A stretch of 6,616 nucleotides of DNA from a bacterium (lineage in GTDB: Bacteria > Oederibacteriota > PGYV01 > DSBP01): contig DSBP01000211.1 of assembly GCA_011049465.1 (NCBI GenBank), positions 1-6,616 on the forward strand, given 5' to 3'. Both the position numbers and the translations under genes were made by a program. The notes under the pieces are model-generated. The model did no database searches and was not told the DNA's origin. It was given only the letters and a program-made list of their open reading frames with translations. This document shows, piece by piece, positions 1-6,284 of the stretch (position 1 is the stretch's first letter; each line of letters begins with the position of its first letter).

Positions 1-618
1 ATCAATTACCTCGCTGTATTTCTCGCCCAGACCGAGCATAATCCCGGATTTTGTTTTTATGCCTTTTCCGCGAGAAGCATAAGAAAGAACTTTAAGACTT
101 CTTTCGTATTCGGCCCCTTTCCTGATACTGTATAGTGAAGGAACTGTTTCAATATTATGAGCAAACACATCAGGCTCTGCTTCAAGAACCGTATCTATCG
201 CGCTTTCGCTCCCTTTAAAATCAGGCACAAGAACCTCTGTTTTTATGCCGGTATCGGCTTTTTTCAGACACTTTATGGTTTCGGCAAAAACTCCCGCACC
301 GCCGTCTTCAAGATCGTCTCTGGTCACCGAGGTGATAACAGCGTATTTAAGGCCCATACGCTTTACCGCTTTTGCGACAAGTTCCGGCTCCGCGGGATTG
401 TCAGCCCCGGGAACTCCGGCCGTGACATTGCAGAAGAGGCATCCTCTGGTGCAGATATTTCCAAGAATCATAAATGCCGCCGTCCCTCTTTCATAGCACT
501 CGGAAATATTCGGACATCTCGCGTTATGGCACACGGTATTCAGTCCAAACCCTTTCAGCTTTTCTTCAACACCGTGCATCTTTCTGAAATCTATTTTTTT
601 TTTATAAACTCCCCTCAT
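1..618 (-). CDS. lipA: Lipoyl synthase (radical SAM), N-terminal 206 residues, cut by the window edge
   Basis: LipA inserts two sulfur atoms into the octanoyl chain carried by a lipoyl domain, here presumably GcvH, using S-adenosylmethionine and two 4Fe-4S clusters in the cytoplasm. The translation shows both cluster motifs. The auxiliary-cluster cysteines are Cys30, Cys35 and Cys41 (CHNARCPNISEC). The radical SAM cysteines are Cys56, Cys60 and Cys63 (CTRGCLFC). The family segments TSVTRDDLEDGGAG, TEVLVPDFKG, AHNIETVPSLY and KSGIMLGLGE follow. The ATG at 618-616 lies one base after the lipM stop (TGAAATG) and has a GGGAGAG-like ribosome site, so it is translationally coupled. The reading frame is open to base 1, and the family is usually about 280-300 residues, so roughly the last third is missing. 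Codons 6-8 sit in a run of ten A on the coding strand. Identification is secure. Confidence 0.97.
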   Translation of the reverse strand, partial: MRGVYKKKIDFRKMHGVEEKLKGFGLNTVCHNARCPNISECYERGTAAFMILGNICTRGCLFCNVTAGVPGADNPAEPELVAKAVKRMGLKYAVITSVTRDDLEDGGAGVFAETIKCLKKADTGIKTEVLVPDFKGSESAIDTVLEAEPDVFAHNIETVPSLYSIRKGAEYERSLKVLSYASRGKGIKTKSGIMLGLGEKYSEVID

Positions 619-619
619 T

Positions 620-1447
620 TCACTCTCCCTGACAGCATTTTTTATCGCTGTCGGTTTTCCCGTCAATGTTCCATCTGTTTTGCGCGTATTTACCCGTCAT
701 TATCTTTACTATCTCGTTTTTCTCCGCAAATTCCAGGGGCGCTTCAAAAAGATCCGTTTCAAAAACTTCCGTAAATGCCGCAACAAGGTTTGAACCGATT
801 TCTTCCGGGGATACTTCCCTCCCCATAACTTCATTAAGCACCGTAAAAGATTCTTCTTTTATGGGGCCTTTTATGTACCTGCCGGCATTTCCGGTTCTTT
901 CAAGAGGTATGGAACCGTGCTGAAAAATTATATCTTTTTTTCTGCACTGCGCGTTTCCGCCTATTTTCTTTCCATCTATGGTTATATCATACTCTTCGCT
1001 TCCCGAAAAACAATAAGAACTTCTCTCTCCAAACCTTCCGCTTCCGGATGCATCTCTCGCAAACGCGGAGTTTAAACCGGATTTTTCATACATTTTTATA
1101 AGAAAACCATTCAGTTTTTCAAATGACTCTTTAATTGATAATTTTTCCGCGGAAATATCCTTTTCTGAACAGACAAGACAGTAAGTGAGTTCATTTTTAT
1201 GAAAAATGGCGCCCCCGCCCGTTAACCTGCGCACAACCGGAATCCGGTCCTCGCTGCACGCGGCGGTATTTACTGTTTTTATATCTTGGTTTTTTCCCAC
1301 TGAAATACCCGTAGGATTCCAGGAATAAAGCCTGAGAACAGGCTGCTCTGATGTATTATAATAATTCAGCAGGTATTCGTCAATTGCCATATTTTCATAC
1401 GGAGAAAAACGGGCAAACGGAATAAACCTCACGCCGTTTACAAACAT
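620..1447 (-). CDS. lipM: Lipoate/octanoate protein ligase-family enzyme, probably LipM-type octanoyltransferase
   Basis: This is a 275-residue member of the biotin/lipoate A/B protein ligase family. Visible motifs are RRLTGGGAIFH (73-83), the substrate-binding segment; the SSYCFSGSEEYDI block with Cys146; and DGKKIGGNAQCRKK, which holds the family lysine (Lys161) and is followed by FQHGSIPL. In Bacillus LipM a cysteine at the equivalent place (Cys150) carries the acyl-thioester intermediate when octanoate moves from acyl carrier protein to GcvH. ATP-dependent LplA ligases lack that cysteine and carry an extra C-terminal domain that is absent here. I therefore infer an octanoyltransferase feeding LipA, encoded next door. 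The start at 1447 overlaps the end of gcvPB by 10 nt, and the N-terminus (RFIPF...NMAIDEYLL) matches the family. The alternative is a lipoate ligase or LipL-like amidotransferase; the family call is secure, the subtype less so. Confidence 0.88.
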   Translation of the reverse strand: MFVNGVRFIPFARFSPYENMAIDEYLLNYYNTSEQPVLRLYSWNPTGISVGKNQDIKTVNTAACSEDRIPVVRRLTGGGAIFHKNELTYCLVCSEKDISAEKLSIKESFEKLNGFLIKMYEKSGLNSAFARDASGSGRFGERSSYCFSGSEEYDITIDGKKIGGNAQCRKKDIIFQHGSIPLERTGNAGRYIKGPIKEESFTVLNEVMGREVSPEEIGSNLVAAFTEVFETDLFEAPLEFAEKNEIVKIMTGKYAQNRWNIDGKTDSDKKCCQGE

Positions 1448-2877
1448 GTAAGTTTCAGTTCCCTTGCCGCTTTTGTTTCATCCGGCCTTGTTATGGGCAT
1501 ACCCGCAGGCGCGTTTTTAATGCGTTCCGGCTCGTTTTCGGCAAGCCGCGCTATCTCTTCCATCGCTTCTATGAAAATATCAATTTCCTCTTTTGACTCG
1601 GTCTCTGTCGGCTCTATCATCATCGCCTCTTCAACAACAAGCGGGAAATATACGGTAGGCGGATGTATGCCCCTTTCTATGAGCGCCTTGGCTATATCAA
1701 GAGCGCGAACGCCTTTTGCAGCCTGCTTTTTTGCGGAAAATACGCACTCGTGCATACAGAGCCTGTCATAAGGCAGGTCATAATAAGGCTTCAGTTTTTT
1801 CATTATGTAATTTGCGTTCAGGACAGCTTTTTCGGTTGCATCCACAAGCCCTTCTTTGCCGAGCATAAGAATGTATGTATATGCCTTAAGCAGCACGCCA
1901 AAATTCCCGAAGAAAGAGGCCAGCATTCCTATAGAATCCTTTACGTTAAAATTCAGGCCGTACATCCCGCCCGGGGTTTTAATGACTTCCGGGACCGGAA
2001 TAAAACCGGATAACTTTTCAGAAACCCCCACAACTCCGGAGCCGGGTCCTCCGCCGCCATGCGGCGCGGCAAATGTCTTGTGCAGGTTCATATGTATTAT
2101 ATCAAAACCTATTTCTCCGGGTTTTACCCTGCCCATAATCGCATTGAGATTCGCGCCGTCATAATACATAAGCGCGTCATTTTCACGGGCAAGTTCAGCT
2201 ATTCCCGAGACATTCTTTTCAAAAACACCAAGCGTGCTCGGAACCGTCATCATCACTCCTGCTGTTTCCGGCCCTATAACCGCGCGGAACGCTTCAATGT
2301 CCATATCCCCGCTCTCATCAACAGGAACCGATACAACATCATATCCCGCTGCCGCGGCTGACGCGGGATTTGTGCCGTGAGCGGACTCCGGCACAATAAT
2401 ATGTTTTTTGTTGTTTCCTTTTTTTCTGTGATACGCGGCCATAAGCATTATCCCCGCAAGTTCTCCGTGGGCCCCCGCATACGGCTGAGTTGTTATTTTT
2501 TTCATTCCCGTAATTTCACACAGCAAAAAAGATAAATTATATATTACTTCCAGCGCCCCCTGGACAGACGCTTCGTCAATATAGGACATTAAGGGATGCA
2601 TGGAAGCAAAACCCGATATCGAGGCGGCAGTTTCATTTACTCTGGGATTATATTTCATCGTGCAGGAACCAAGAGGATAAAAGTTTTCATCAACGGAAAA
2701 GTTCCTTCTGCCCAGGCGCATATAATGCCTTACAGCATCAAACTCAGAAATTTCAGGAAGAACAAGTTCTCCTTTCCGCAAAAGACTCTTATCAATTTTT
2801 TCCAGGATGTTTTCATCAGCCTCTCCGGGGTCAAACCCCTTTCTCCCTTTCACGGATATTTCAAATATGTTTTTCAT
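1438..2877 (-). CDS. gcvPB: Glycine dehydrogenase (decarboxylating) subunit 2, P-protein C-terminal half
   Basis: This is the catalytic PLP-carrying half of a two-subunit glycine decarboxylase. With GcvPA it decarboxylates glycine and transfers the aminomethyl group to the lipoyl arm of GcvH. At 479 residues it has the usual subunit-2 length. Motifs seen are NFYPLGSCTMKYNP (65-78); SAHGTNPASA with His167, expected to stack on PLP; YYDGANLNA with Asp240, expected to contact the pyridine nitrogen; and HMNLHKTFAAPHGGGGPG with Lys267, the Schiff-base lysine, followed by the glycine-rich loop. The C-terminal domain ends with HPPTVYFPL and EPTETESKEEID, both typical of P-proteins. The ATG at 2877 overlaps the gcvPA stop in an ATGA arrangement, with a GGGAGG ribosome site at 2890-2885, so translation is probably coupled to keep the two subunits stoichiometric. 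No defect is seen. Confidence 0.98.
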   Translation of the reverse strand: MKNIFEISVKGRKGFDPGEADENILEKIDKSLLRKGELVLPEISEFDAVRHYMRLGRRNFSVDENFYPLGSCTMKYNPRVNETAASISGFASMHPLMSYIDEASVQGALEVIYNLSFLLCEITGMKKITTQPYAGAHGELAGIMLMAAYHRKKGNNKKHIIVPESAHGTNPASAAAAGYDVVSVPVDESGDMDIEAFRAVIGPETAGVMMTVPSTLGVFEKNVSGIAELARENDALMYYDGANLNAIMGRVKPGEIGFDIIHMNLHKTFAAPHGGGGPGSGVVGVSEKLSGFIPVPEVIKTPGGMYGLNFNVKDSIGMLASFFGNFGVLLKAYTYILMLGKEGLVDATEKAVLNANYIMKKLKPYYDLPYDRLCMHECVFSAKKQAAKGVRALDIAKALIERGIHPPTVYFPLVVEEAMMIEPTETESKEEIDIFIEAMEEIARLAENEPERIKNAPAGMPITRPDETKAARELKLTCL

Positions 2878-4208
2878 CTCATAACCTCCCGTGCCGCGGC
2901 CAGAAACCCGTTAATCTCGTTGTCAGTCCTTTTCTCCGTGGCATTCACCACAAGAACATCCTCTTTATCGATGTAAAAAAGCCCTGCCGGCATTCCCGCC
3001 ACAAAGCCTTTTGCCAGCATTTTGTTGACAAATGCTTTTGACCCGCCTTTAACTTCAACCGCAAATTCATTAAAAAAGACTCCGCTCATAACTTTCATTC
3101 CGTTTATTCTTTTAAAACCTTCCCTGAGTTTTCCTGCTCTTTCCATATTTATAATAGCCGTGTCCCTGAATCCCTGTCTGCCGAGGAGCGACATATAAAC
3201 AGCGGCGCGCAGCGCGCACAATGCCTGGTTTGAACATATATTGGACGTCGCCTTTTCCCTTTTTATGTGCTGTTCTCTTGCCTGAAGAGTCAACACATAC
3301 GCCCTCTTTCCTTCGGAATCAGTTGTCTCGCCCGCAATTCTTCCCGGAAGTTTTCTGGCGTATTTTTTAGACGCTGTCATAATTCCCAGATACGGCCCCC
3401 CAAAACTCAACGGCAGCCCCAGGCTCTGGCCCTCGCCTACCGCGATATCAGCCCCCATTTCACCCGGTGTTTTCAGCACTCCAAGCGATATGGGATAAAA
3501 ATTCAGTATGGAAACAGCTCCTTTTTCCGAGGCTTTTTCAAATACTCCGGAATAATCATCAATATGCCCAAAAAAATTCGGATTCGCGGCAATAACAGCC
3601 GCGGTATTTTCGTCAATTTCGTCCAGCATTTTTTCTTTGTCCGGTTTTATGCCTGCTGTCTTTATATTCACCCTTTGAATATCAAGATTTTTTATATGTG
3701 CTTTGAGCATTCTTCTGAATAGGGGATTTACGCCTTCGTCAACCACTATCTTTGTCCTGCGCGTGGACCTTACTGCCATCACAACCGCTTCATAAAGAGC
3801 GGTTCCGCCGTCATAAAGCGAAGCATTCGCCACATCCAGTCCTGTTAGTTTTGCCGTCATTGTCTGATACTCAAAAATAGCCTGGAGAGTGCCCTGCGAA
3901 GCCTCGGGCTGGTAAGGCGTGTAAGCAGTAAAAAATTCCGGTTTTGAAGAGACAGAATCAACAACAGCGGGTATATAATGGTCATAAAAACCGCCGCCAA
4001 GAAAAGAGACGTAATACTTTTTATTCATTCCCGCAAGATTTTTCATCGTCTTTAAAGCTTCATTTTCTGTCATACCGGCCGGAAGATTGAACTCTTTGGC
4101 CTTTAAGTCTTCAGGTATGTCTTTAAACAGTTCATCCACGGATCCGGCCCCTATTACTTCAAGCATTTCCTTTATCTGTTCATCTGTATGAGGGGTGAAT
4201 TTTGCCAT
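2874..4208 (-). CDS. gcvPA: Glycine dehydrogenase (decarboxylating) subunit 1, P-protein N-terminal half
   Basis: This subunit forms the heteromeric P-protein with GcvPB. It has the same aminotransferase fold but lacks the PLP lysine. Its 444 residues match the family length. The protein opens with FTPHTDEQIKEMLEVIG, then SFLGGGFYDHYIP (68-80), TAYTPYQPEASQG (94-106), YDGGTALYEA (132-141), GEGQSLGLPLSFGGPYLG (258-275), PGRIAGET (288-295) and QAREQHIKREKATSNICSNQ (309-328), all hallmark P-protein segments. The first glycine-rich motif reads GGGFYDHY, where GAGAYDHY-type versions are common; this is a minor variation. The ATG at 4208-4206 directly abuts the gcvH stop (TAAATG), with GGAAGG about 10 nt upstream inside gcvH. 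The stop overlaps the gcvPB start by four bases. No frameshift or missing block is seen. Confidence 0.98.
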   Translation of the reverse strand: MAKFTPHTDEQIKEMLEVIGAGSVDELFKDIPEDLKAKEFNLPAGMTENEALKTMKNLAGMNKKYYVSFLGGGFYDHYIPAVVDSVSSKPEFFTAYTPYQPEASQGTLQAIFEYQTMTAKLTGLDVANASLYDGGTALYEAVVMAVRSTRRTKIVVDEGVNPLFRRMLKAHIKNLDIQRVNIKTAGIKPDKEKMLDEIDENTAAVIAANPNFFGHIDDYSGVFEKASEKGAVSILNFYPISLGVLKTPGEMGADIAVGEGQSLGLPLSFGGPYLGIMTASKKYARKLPGRIAGETTDSEGKRAYVLTLQAREQHIKREKATSNICSNQALCALRAAVYMSLLGRQGFRDTAIINMERAGKLREGFKRINGMKVMSGVFFNEFAVEVKGGSKAFVNKMLAKGFVAGMPAGLFYIDKEDVLVVNATEKRTDNEINGFLAAAREVMR

Positions 4209-4595
4209 TTATTCAAGGCCTTCCGTATACTCCCGGTAAGCTTCCGCGGTTAAAAGTTTTTCTTTTTCGCTTTCGTCTTTTATCTTTACTTCCAGTATCC
4301 ATCCACTGTCATAAGGAGATTCGTTTATTAGCCCCGGCTCATTTTCAAGCGCTTCGTTAAAACCCGAGACTTTGCCTGAAATCGGCGAGTAAATATCAGA
4401 TGCCGCCTTGACCGACTCAACACCCGTTACAGCGCTTCCCGCTGATATCTCTTTTCCGTTTTCCGGAGGTTCTACAAATGTTATGTCCCCGAGTTTGTGC
4501 TGGGCATAATCGGTAATTCCGATTTTTGCCGTATCTCCTTCAATTTTTACCCATTCGTGCTCTTTGGTGTAAAAATAACCCTCTTTGATTTCCAT
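4209..4595 (-). CDS. gcvH: Glycine cleavage system H protein (lipoyl carrier)
   Basis: GcvH shuttles the aminomethyl intermediate between the P, T and L proteins on a lipoyl-lysine arm. It is 128 residues long, the normal size. It starts with the typical YFYTKEHEWVKIEGDTAKIGITDYAQ region, then LGDITFVEPPENGK. The lipoylation motif is GVESVKAASDIYSPISG, with Lys63 as the expected attachment site. The C-terminal block INESPYDSGWILEVKI is also characteristic. The start is well supported by AGGAGG at 4608-4603, seven bases before the ATG. It lies 17 nt after gcvT and directly abuts gcvPA. GcvH is also the usual first octanoyl acceptor in LipM-type lipoate synthesis, which fits the downstream lipM and lipA genes. 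Confidence 0.98.
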   Translation of the reverse strand: MEIKEGYFYTKEHEWVKIEGDTAKIGITDYAQHKLGDITFVEPPENGKEISAGSAVTGVESVKAASDIYSPISGKVSGFNEALENEPGLINESPYDSGWILEVKIKDESEKEKLLTAEAYREYTEGLE

Positions 4596-4612
4596 AATTC
4601 TGCCTCCTGCTT

Positions 4613-5698
4613 TTATTTTTTCAGCGAAGTTTCATTTAAAAAAGGAGTTTTAACGATTTTCGCTTTTATCATCCCTCTCCCCGTGTCTATATCAAACTCC
4701 GCTTTTTCGCCGTCTTCAAATTTTTCAAAATATCCGAACCCTATGCCCTTATTCAGATGAGGCGAAAAAGCTCCGCTTGTGACAATACCTTTTTCTTCGC
4801 CGTTTACAGTTATTTTATTGCCGTGCCTGGGCGTTCTTCTGCTGTCAACTTCAAAACCAAAAAGTTTTTTGCCGCCCTTTTCTTCCCTTTTTTTCACGAG
4901 TGCGTCCCTGCCGAAAAAATCTCTTTCAAAATTTATAAACCTTTCAAAACCCGCTTCAAAAGGAGTTATTTCAGGAGTAAGCTCGTTCCCGTAAAGAGGA
5001 AGCCCGGCCTCAAGCCGCAGAATATCGCGGGCGCCGAGCCCCGCGGGTTTTACAGCTTCAGATTTAAGAATTTCCCGCCATAATGCCGCGGCTTTGCCGT
5101 TGGGTATATATATTTCATATCCAAGCTCGCCGGTATATCCTGTCCTGCTTATTATATGTTTCTCGCCGTCTATATCAAAAATCCCGAATTTATAAAATCC
5201 AAGCTTTTCAATATCGGGCCCCGCGATTTTCTTCATAACATCCCGCGCGCCCGGCCCCTGTATGTCAAATTTTGCGGTATCACCGGAAATATCAGAAACT
5301 TCCGCACCTGCTGCCCTCTTTTTTATAATTTCAAAATCCTGATCCGCGGTTCCGGCATTTACGACAGCCATCCACTCATCCTCGGTTTTTCTGTAAATCA
5401 AAAGGTCATCCAATATCCCCCCCTCTTCATTCAAAAGAAAACCGTATCTGCACGACCCGATTTTCATTTCCCCCACAGGCACTGTAACCGCGCGTCCAAA
5501 AGAGGATTTCTCCGGGCTTTCCTTTATTATAATCTCCCCCATATGGCATATATCAAATACGGATACCGCCGTTCTTGTATGTTTTGTCTCTTCTATAATA
5601 CTTCCATAGTGTATAGGCATATTCCATCCCGCAAAAGGCGCCATAAGCGCGTTTAATGCGGTATGCTCTTCAAATAAAAGGGTTTTGCGTATATCCAA
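4613..5698 (-). CDS. gcvT: Aminomethyltransferase, glycine cleavage T protein
   Basis: GcvT releases ammonia from the H-protein-bound aminomethyl group and transfers the methylene to tetrahydrofolate, giving 5,10-methylene-THF. The 361-residue product has the normal length and conserved blocks: FAGWNMPIHYGSIIEE (22-37), VFDICHMGEI (47-56), GGILDDLLIYR (93-103, with the acidic pair Asp97/Asp98 in the folate-site region), FDIQGPGA (144-151), GYTGELGYEIY (187-197), LGARDILRLEAGLPLYGNEL (221-240) and the C-terminal SGAFSPHLNKGIGFGY. The start is a TTG at 5698-5696. I accept it because AGGAG lies seven bases upstream (5710-5706) and the product begins exactly where the family does; no better-placed ATG or GTG is seen. 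It is the first gene of the operon, so control of the whole gcv-lip unit should act in the leader upstream of it. Confidence 0.97.
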   Translation of the reverse strand: MDIRKTLLFEEHTALNALMAPFAGWNMPIHYGSIIEETKHTRTAVSVFDICHMGEIIIKESPEKSSFGRAVTVPVGEMKIGSCRYGFLLNEEGGILDDLLIYRKTEDEWMAVVNAGTADQDFEIIKKRAAGAEVSDISGDTAKFDIQGPGARDVMKKIAGPDIEKLGFYKFGIFDIDGEKHIISRTGYTGELGYEIYIPNGKAAALWREILKSEAVKPAGLGARDILRLEAGLPLYGNELTPEITPFEAGFERFINFERDFFGRDALVKKREEKGGKKLFGFEVDSRRTPRHGNKITVNGEEKGIVTSGAFSPHLNKGIGFGYFEKFEDGEKAEFDIDTGRGMIKAKIVKTPFLNETSLKK

Positions 5699-5705
5699 CG
5701 CTTTT

Positions 5706-5710
5706 CTCCT
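5706..5710 (-). promoter_or_regulatory. Shine-Dalgarno site that fixes the TTG start of gcvT
   Basis: The minus strand reads AGGAGAAAAGCGTTG. AGGAG sits seven bases before the TTG, a good spacing. This is the main reason to choose the TTG at 5698 rather than a longer upstream frame. Confidence 0.8.
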
Positions 5711-5720
5711 TTTTTTCTAT

Positions 5721-5744
5721 AAAAACCCGCGGCTAAATCCCGCG
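5721..5744 (-). terminator. Terminator-like hairpin in the gcvT leader (possible attenuator)
   Basis: On the minus strand CGCGG (5744-5740) and CCGCG (5732-5728) form a 5-bp all-GC stem around the loop GATTTAG. GG and five T (5725-5721) follow. It lies between the proximal promoter and the gcvT ribosome site, within about 50 nt of the predicted transcript start. It could terminate or pause transcription before gcvT. The stem is short and two bases separate it from the U-tract, so it is at best a moderate intrinsic terminator; it could instead stabilise the 5' end of the mRNA. Confidence 0.45.
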
Positions 5745-5776
5745 ATATTTTTGTATTCAAATGATTTTGATAAGAT

Positions 5777-5805
5777 ATTTTATACCACACCCCTATATGC
5801 GTCAA
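5777..5805 (-). promoter_or_regulatory. Sigma70-like promoter proximal to gcvT
   Basis: The -35 box is TTGACG (5805-5800), followed by a 17-bp spacer and the -10 box TAAAAT (5782-5777). An overlapping TATAAA would give a 15-bp spacer. Predicted transcription starts near 5770, leaving a leader of about 70 nt that contains the terminator-like hairpin. This promoter lies downstream of the tandem RNA, so transcripts starting here would not carry it. The -35 box overlaps a GCGTCA motif that recurs upstream. Assignment is by consensus only. Confidence 0.6.
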
Positions 5806-5921
5806 GGAATAATAAAGTGGTTTGTGATTTGTGGTTTGTGCTGACGCTCTATTCAATTCTATGTGTTTCATCCGCAAAACAAATGCTTTTCGCGTCATTA
5901 CTTTATATTCAATACGCGTCA
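5799..5921. repeat. Cluster of four GCGTCA/TGACGC motifs
   Basis: GCGTCA occurs on the plus strand at 5799-5804, 5892-5897 and 5916-5921, and in inverse orientation (TGACGC) at 5842-5847. The last two direct copies extend to CGCGTCA. The first overlaps the -35 box of the gcvT-proximal promoter. Four exact 6-mers in about 120 bp suggest a binding site, but spacing is irregular (43, 50 and 24 bp) and the role is inferred only. Confidence 0.35.
5817..5840. repeat. 10-bp direct repeat just upstream of the gcvT promoter
   Basis: GTGGTTTGTG occurs at 5817-5826 and again at 5831-5840, separated by ATTT, giving a 14-bp period. The pair starts 12 bp upstream of the -35 box of the gcvT-proximal promoter. 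This is a position where activators or repressors commonly bind. No regulator family is recognised from the sequence. Confidence 0.6.
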
Positions 5922-5945
5922 GGCTGTATCCCCTTTGTTTTTTAA

Positions 5946-6030
5946 AGTGCCGCCGTTCTTTTGAGGCGTGTGCTGTTTTCACAGCCATGATATAAGGGGG
6001 TATTATCGTAAGAAAAGAAACGGCGACACT
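5946..6030 (-). ncRNA. Unrecognised structured RNA motif, copy 1 (gcvT-proximal)
   Basis: The minus strand folds into a closing helix P1, AGUGUCGCCGUU (6030-6019) with AACGGCGGCACU (5957-5946), 12 continuous pairs including one G-U. The helix can extend through CUUUU/AAAAG past a bulged U. Inside lies a C-rich segment, the reverse complement of ATGATATAAGGGGGTAT (5987-6003), shared exactly with copy 2. Next comes hairpin P2, GCUGU-GAAA-ACAGC (5985-5972), capped by a GNRA tetraloop, and then conserved GCACACGCC. Six A precede the element (6037-6032). The wobble pair and the tetraloop appear only on the minus strand, which fixes orientation toward gcvT. It does not match the glycine riboswitch or any other class I can recall. 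It could be a cis-regulatory leader, a standalone sRNA or a dispersed repeat. Confidence 0.7.
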
Positions 6031-6114
6031 ATTTTTTAGAAGTTCAGGGCTCGCTGGCCGTTTTTACATCCATCTCTGATTTTTTGTTTTTACGTAAAGA
6101 GCAATAATATTTAA

Positions 6115-6203
6115 AGTGCCGCCGCCGTCAATAACTGGCGTGTGCCATTTCCATGGCCTATGATATAAGGGGGTATATCTTAGAGGAGTGAGGCGGCGAC
6201 ACC
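6115..6203 (-). ncRNA. Unrecognised structured RNA motif, copy 2 (gcvT-distal)
   Basis: This has the same architecture as copy 1, 169 bp further from gcvT. P1 is GGUGUCGCCGCC (6203-6192) with GGCGGCGGCACU (6126-6115), 12 pairs with two G-U wobbles. P3 is a perfect GAUAUA / UAUAUC hairpin (6179-6174 with 6167-6162) around CCCCCU. P2 is GCCAU-GGAA-AUGGC (6157-6144), again with a GNRA loop, followed by conserved GCACACGCC. Relative to copy 1 the inner P1 pairs change from UU/AA to CC/GG, and P2 changes from GCUGU/ACAGC to GCCAU/AUGGC, so the helices are preserved by paired substitutions. Six A again precede it (6210-6205). The predicted upstream promoter would place this copy about 75 nt into the transcript. 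Confidence 0.7.
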
Positions 6204-6284
6204 ATTTTTTGAGACCGTCAACGCTCCAAATCGCCTTATATAAGTTTTAAAAAACAAAGCCGTTTAATTATTTTCAGCCATTTG

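Noticed and set aside
157..774. 205-residue plus-strand open frame and the other plus-strand frames across 157-5656
   Set aside because: They lie antisense to lipA, lipM and the gcv genes, whose products are conserved and complete. Their translations show no family motifs and are best explained as shadows of the minus-strand genes.
620..1447. Calling the ligase-family gene lplA
   Set aside because: It lacks the LplA C-terminal accessory domain and carries a cysteine at the LipM catalytic position, so LipM is the better reading, although some single-domain ligases cannot be excluded.
5653..5988. 111-residue minus-strand open frame overlapping the gcvT start
   Set aside because: It crosses structured RNA copy 1, the promoter and the gcvT leader, resembles no protein family, and its ATG lies at the foot of the GNRA hairpin of copy 1. 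It overlaps gcvT by 46 bases in another frame.
5942..6210. Reading the repeats on the plus strand as two terminators or sRNAs ending in T6
   Set aside because: On the plus strand P1 has C-A mismatches where the minus strand has wobble pairs, and the P2 loops become UUUC/UUCC instead of GNRA. There is also no plus-strand gene upstream to terminate.
5946..6210. CRISPR array
   Set aside because: There are only two units of about 85 bp with internal sequence divergence and one 84-bp spacer. There are no cas genes and no short identical repeats.
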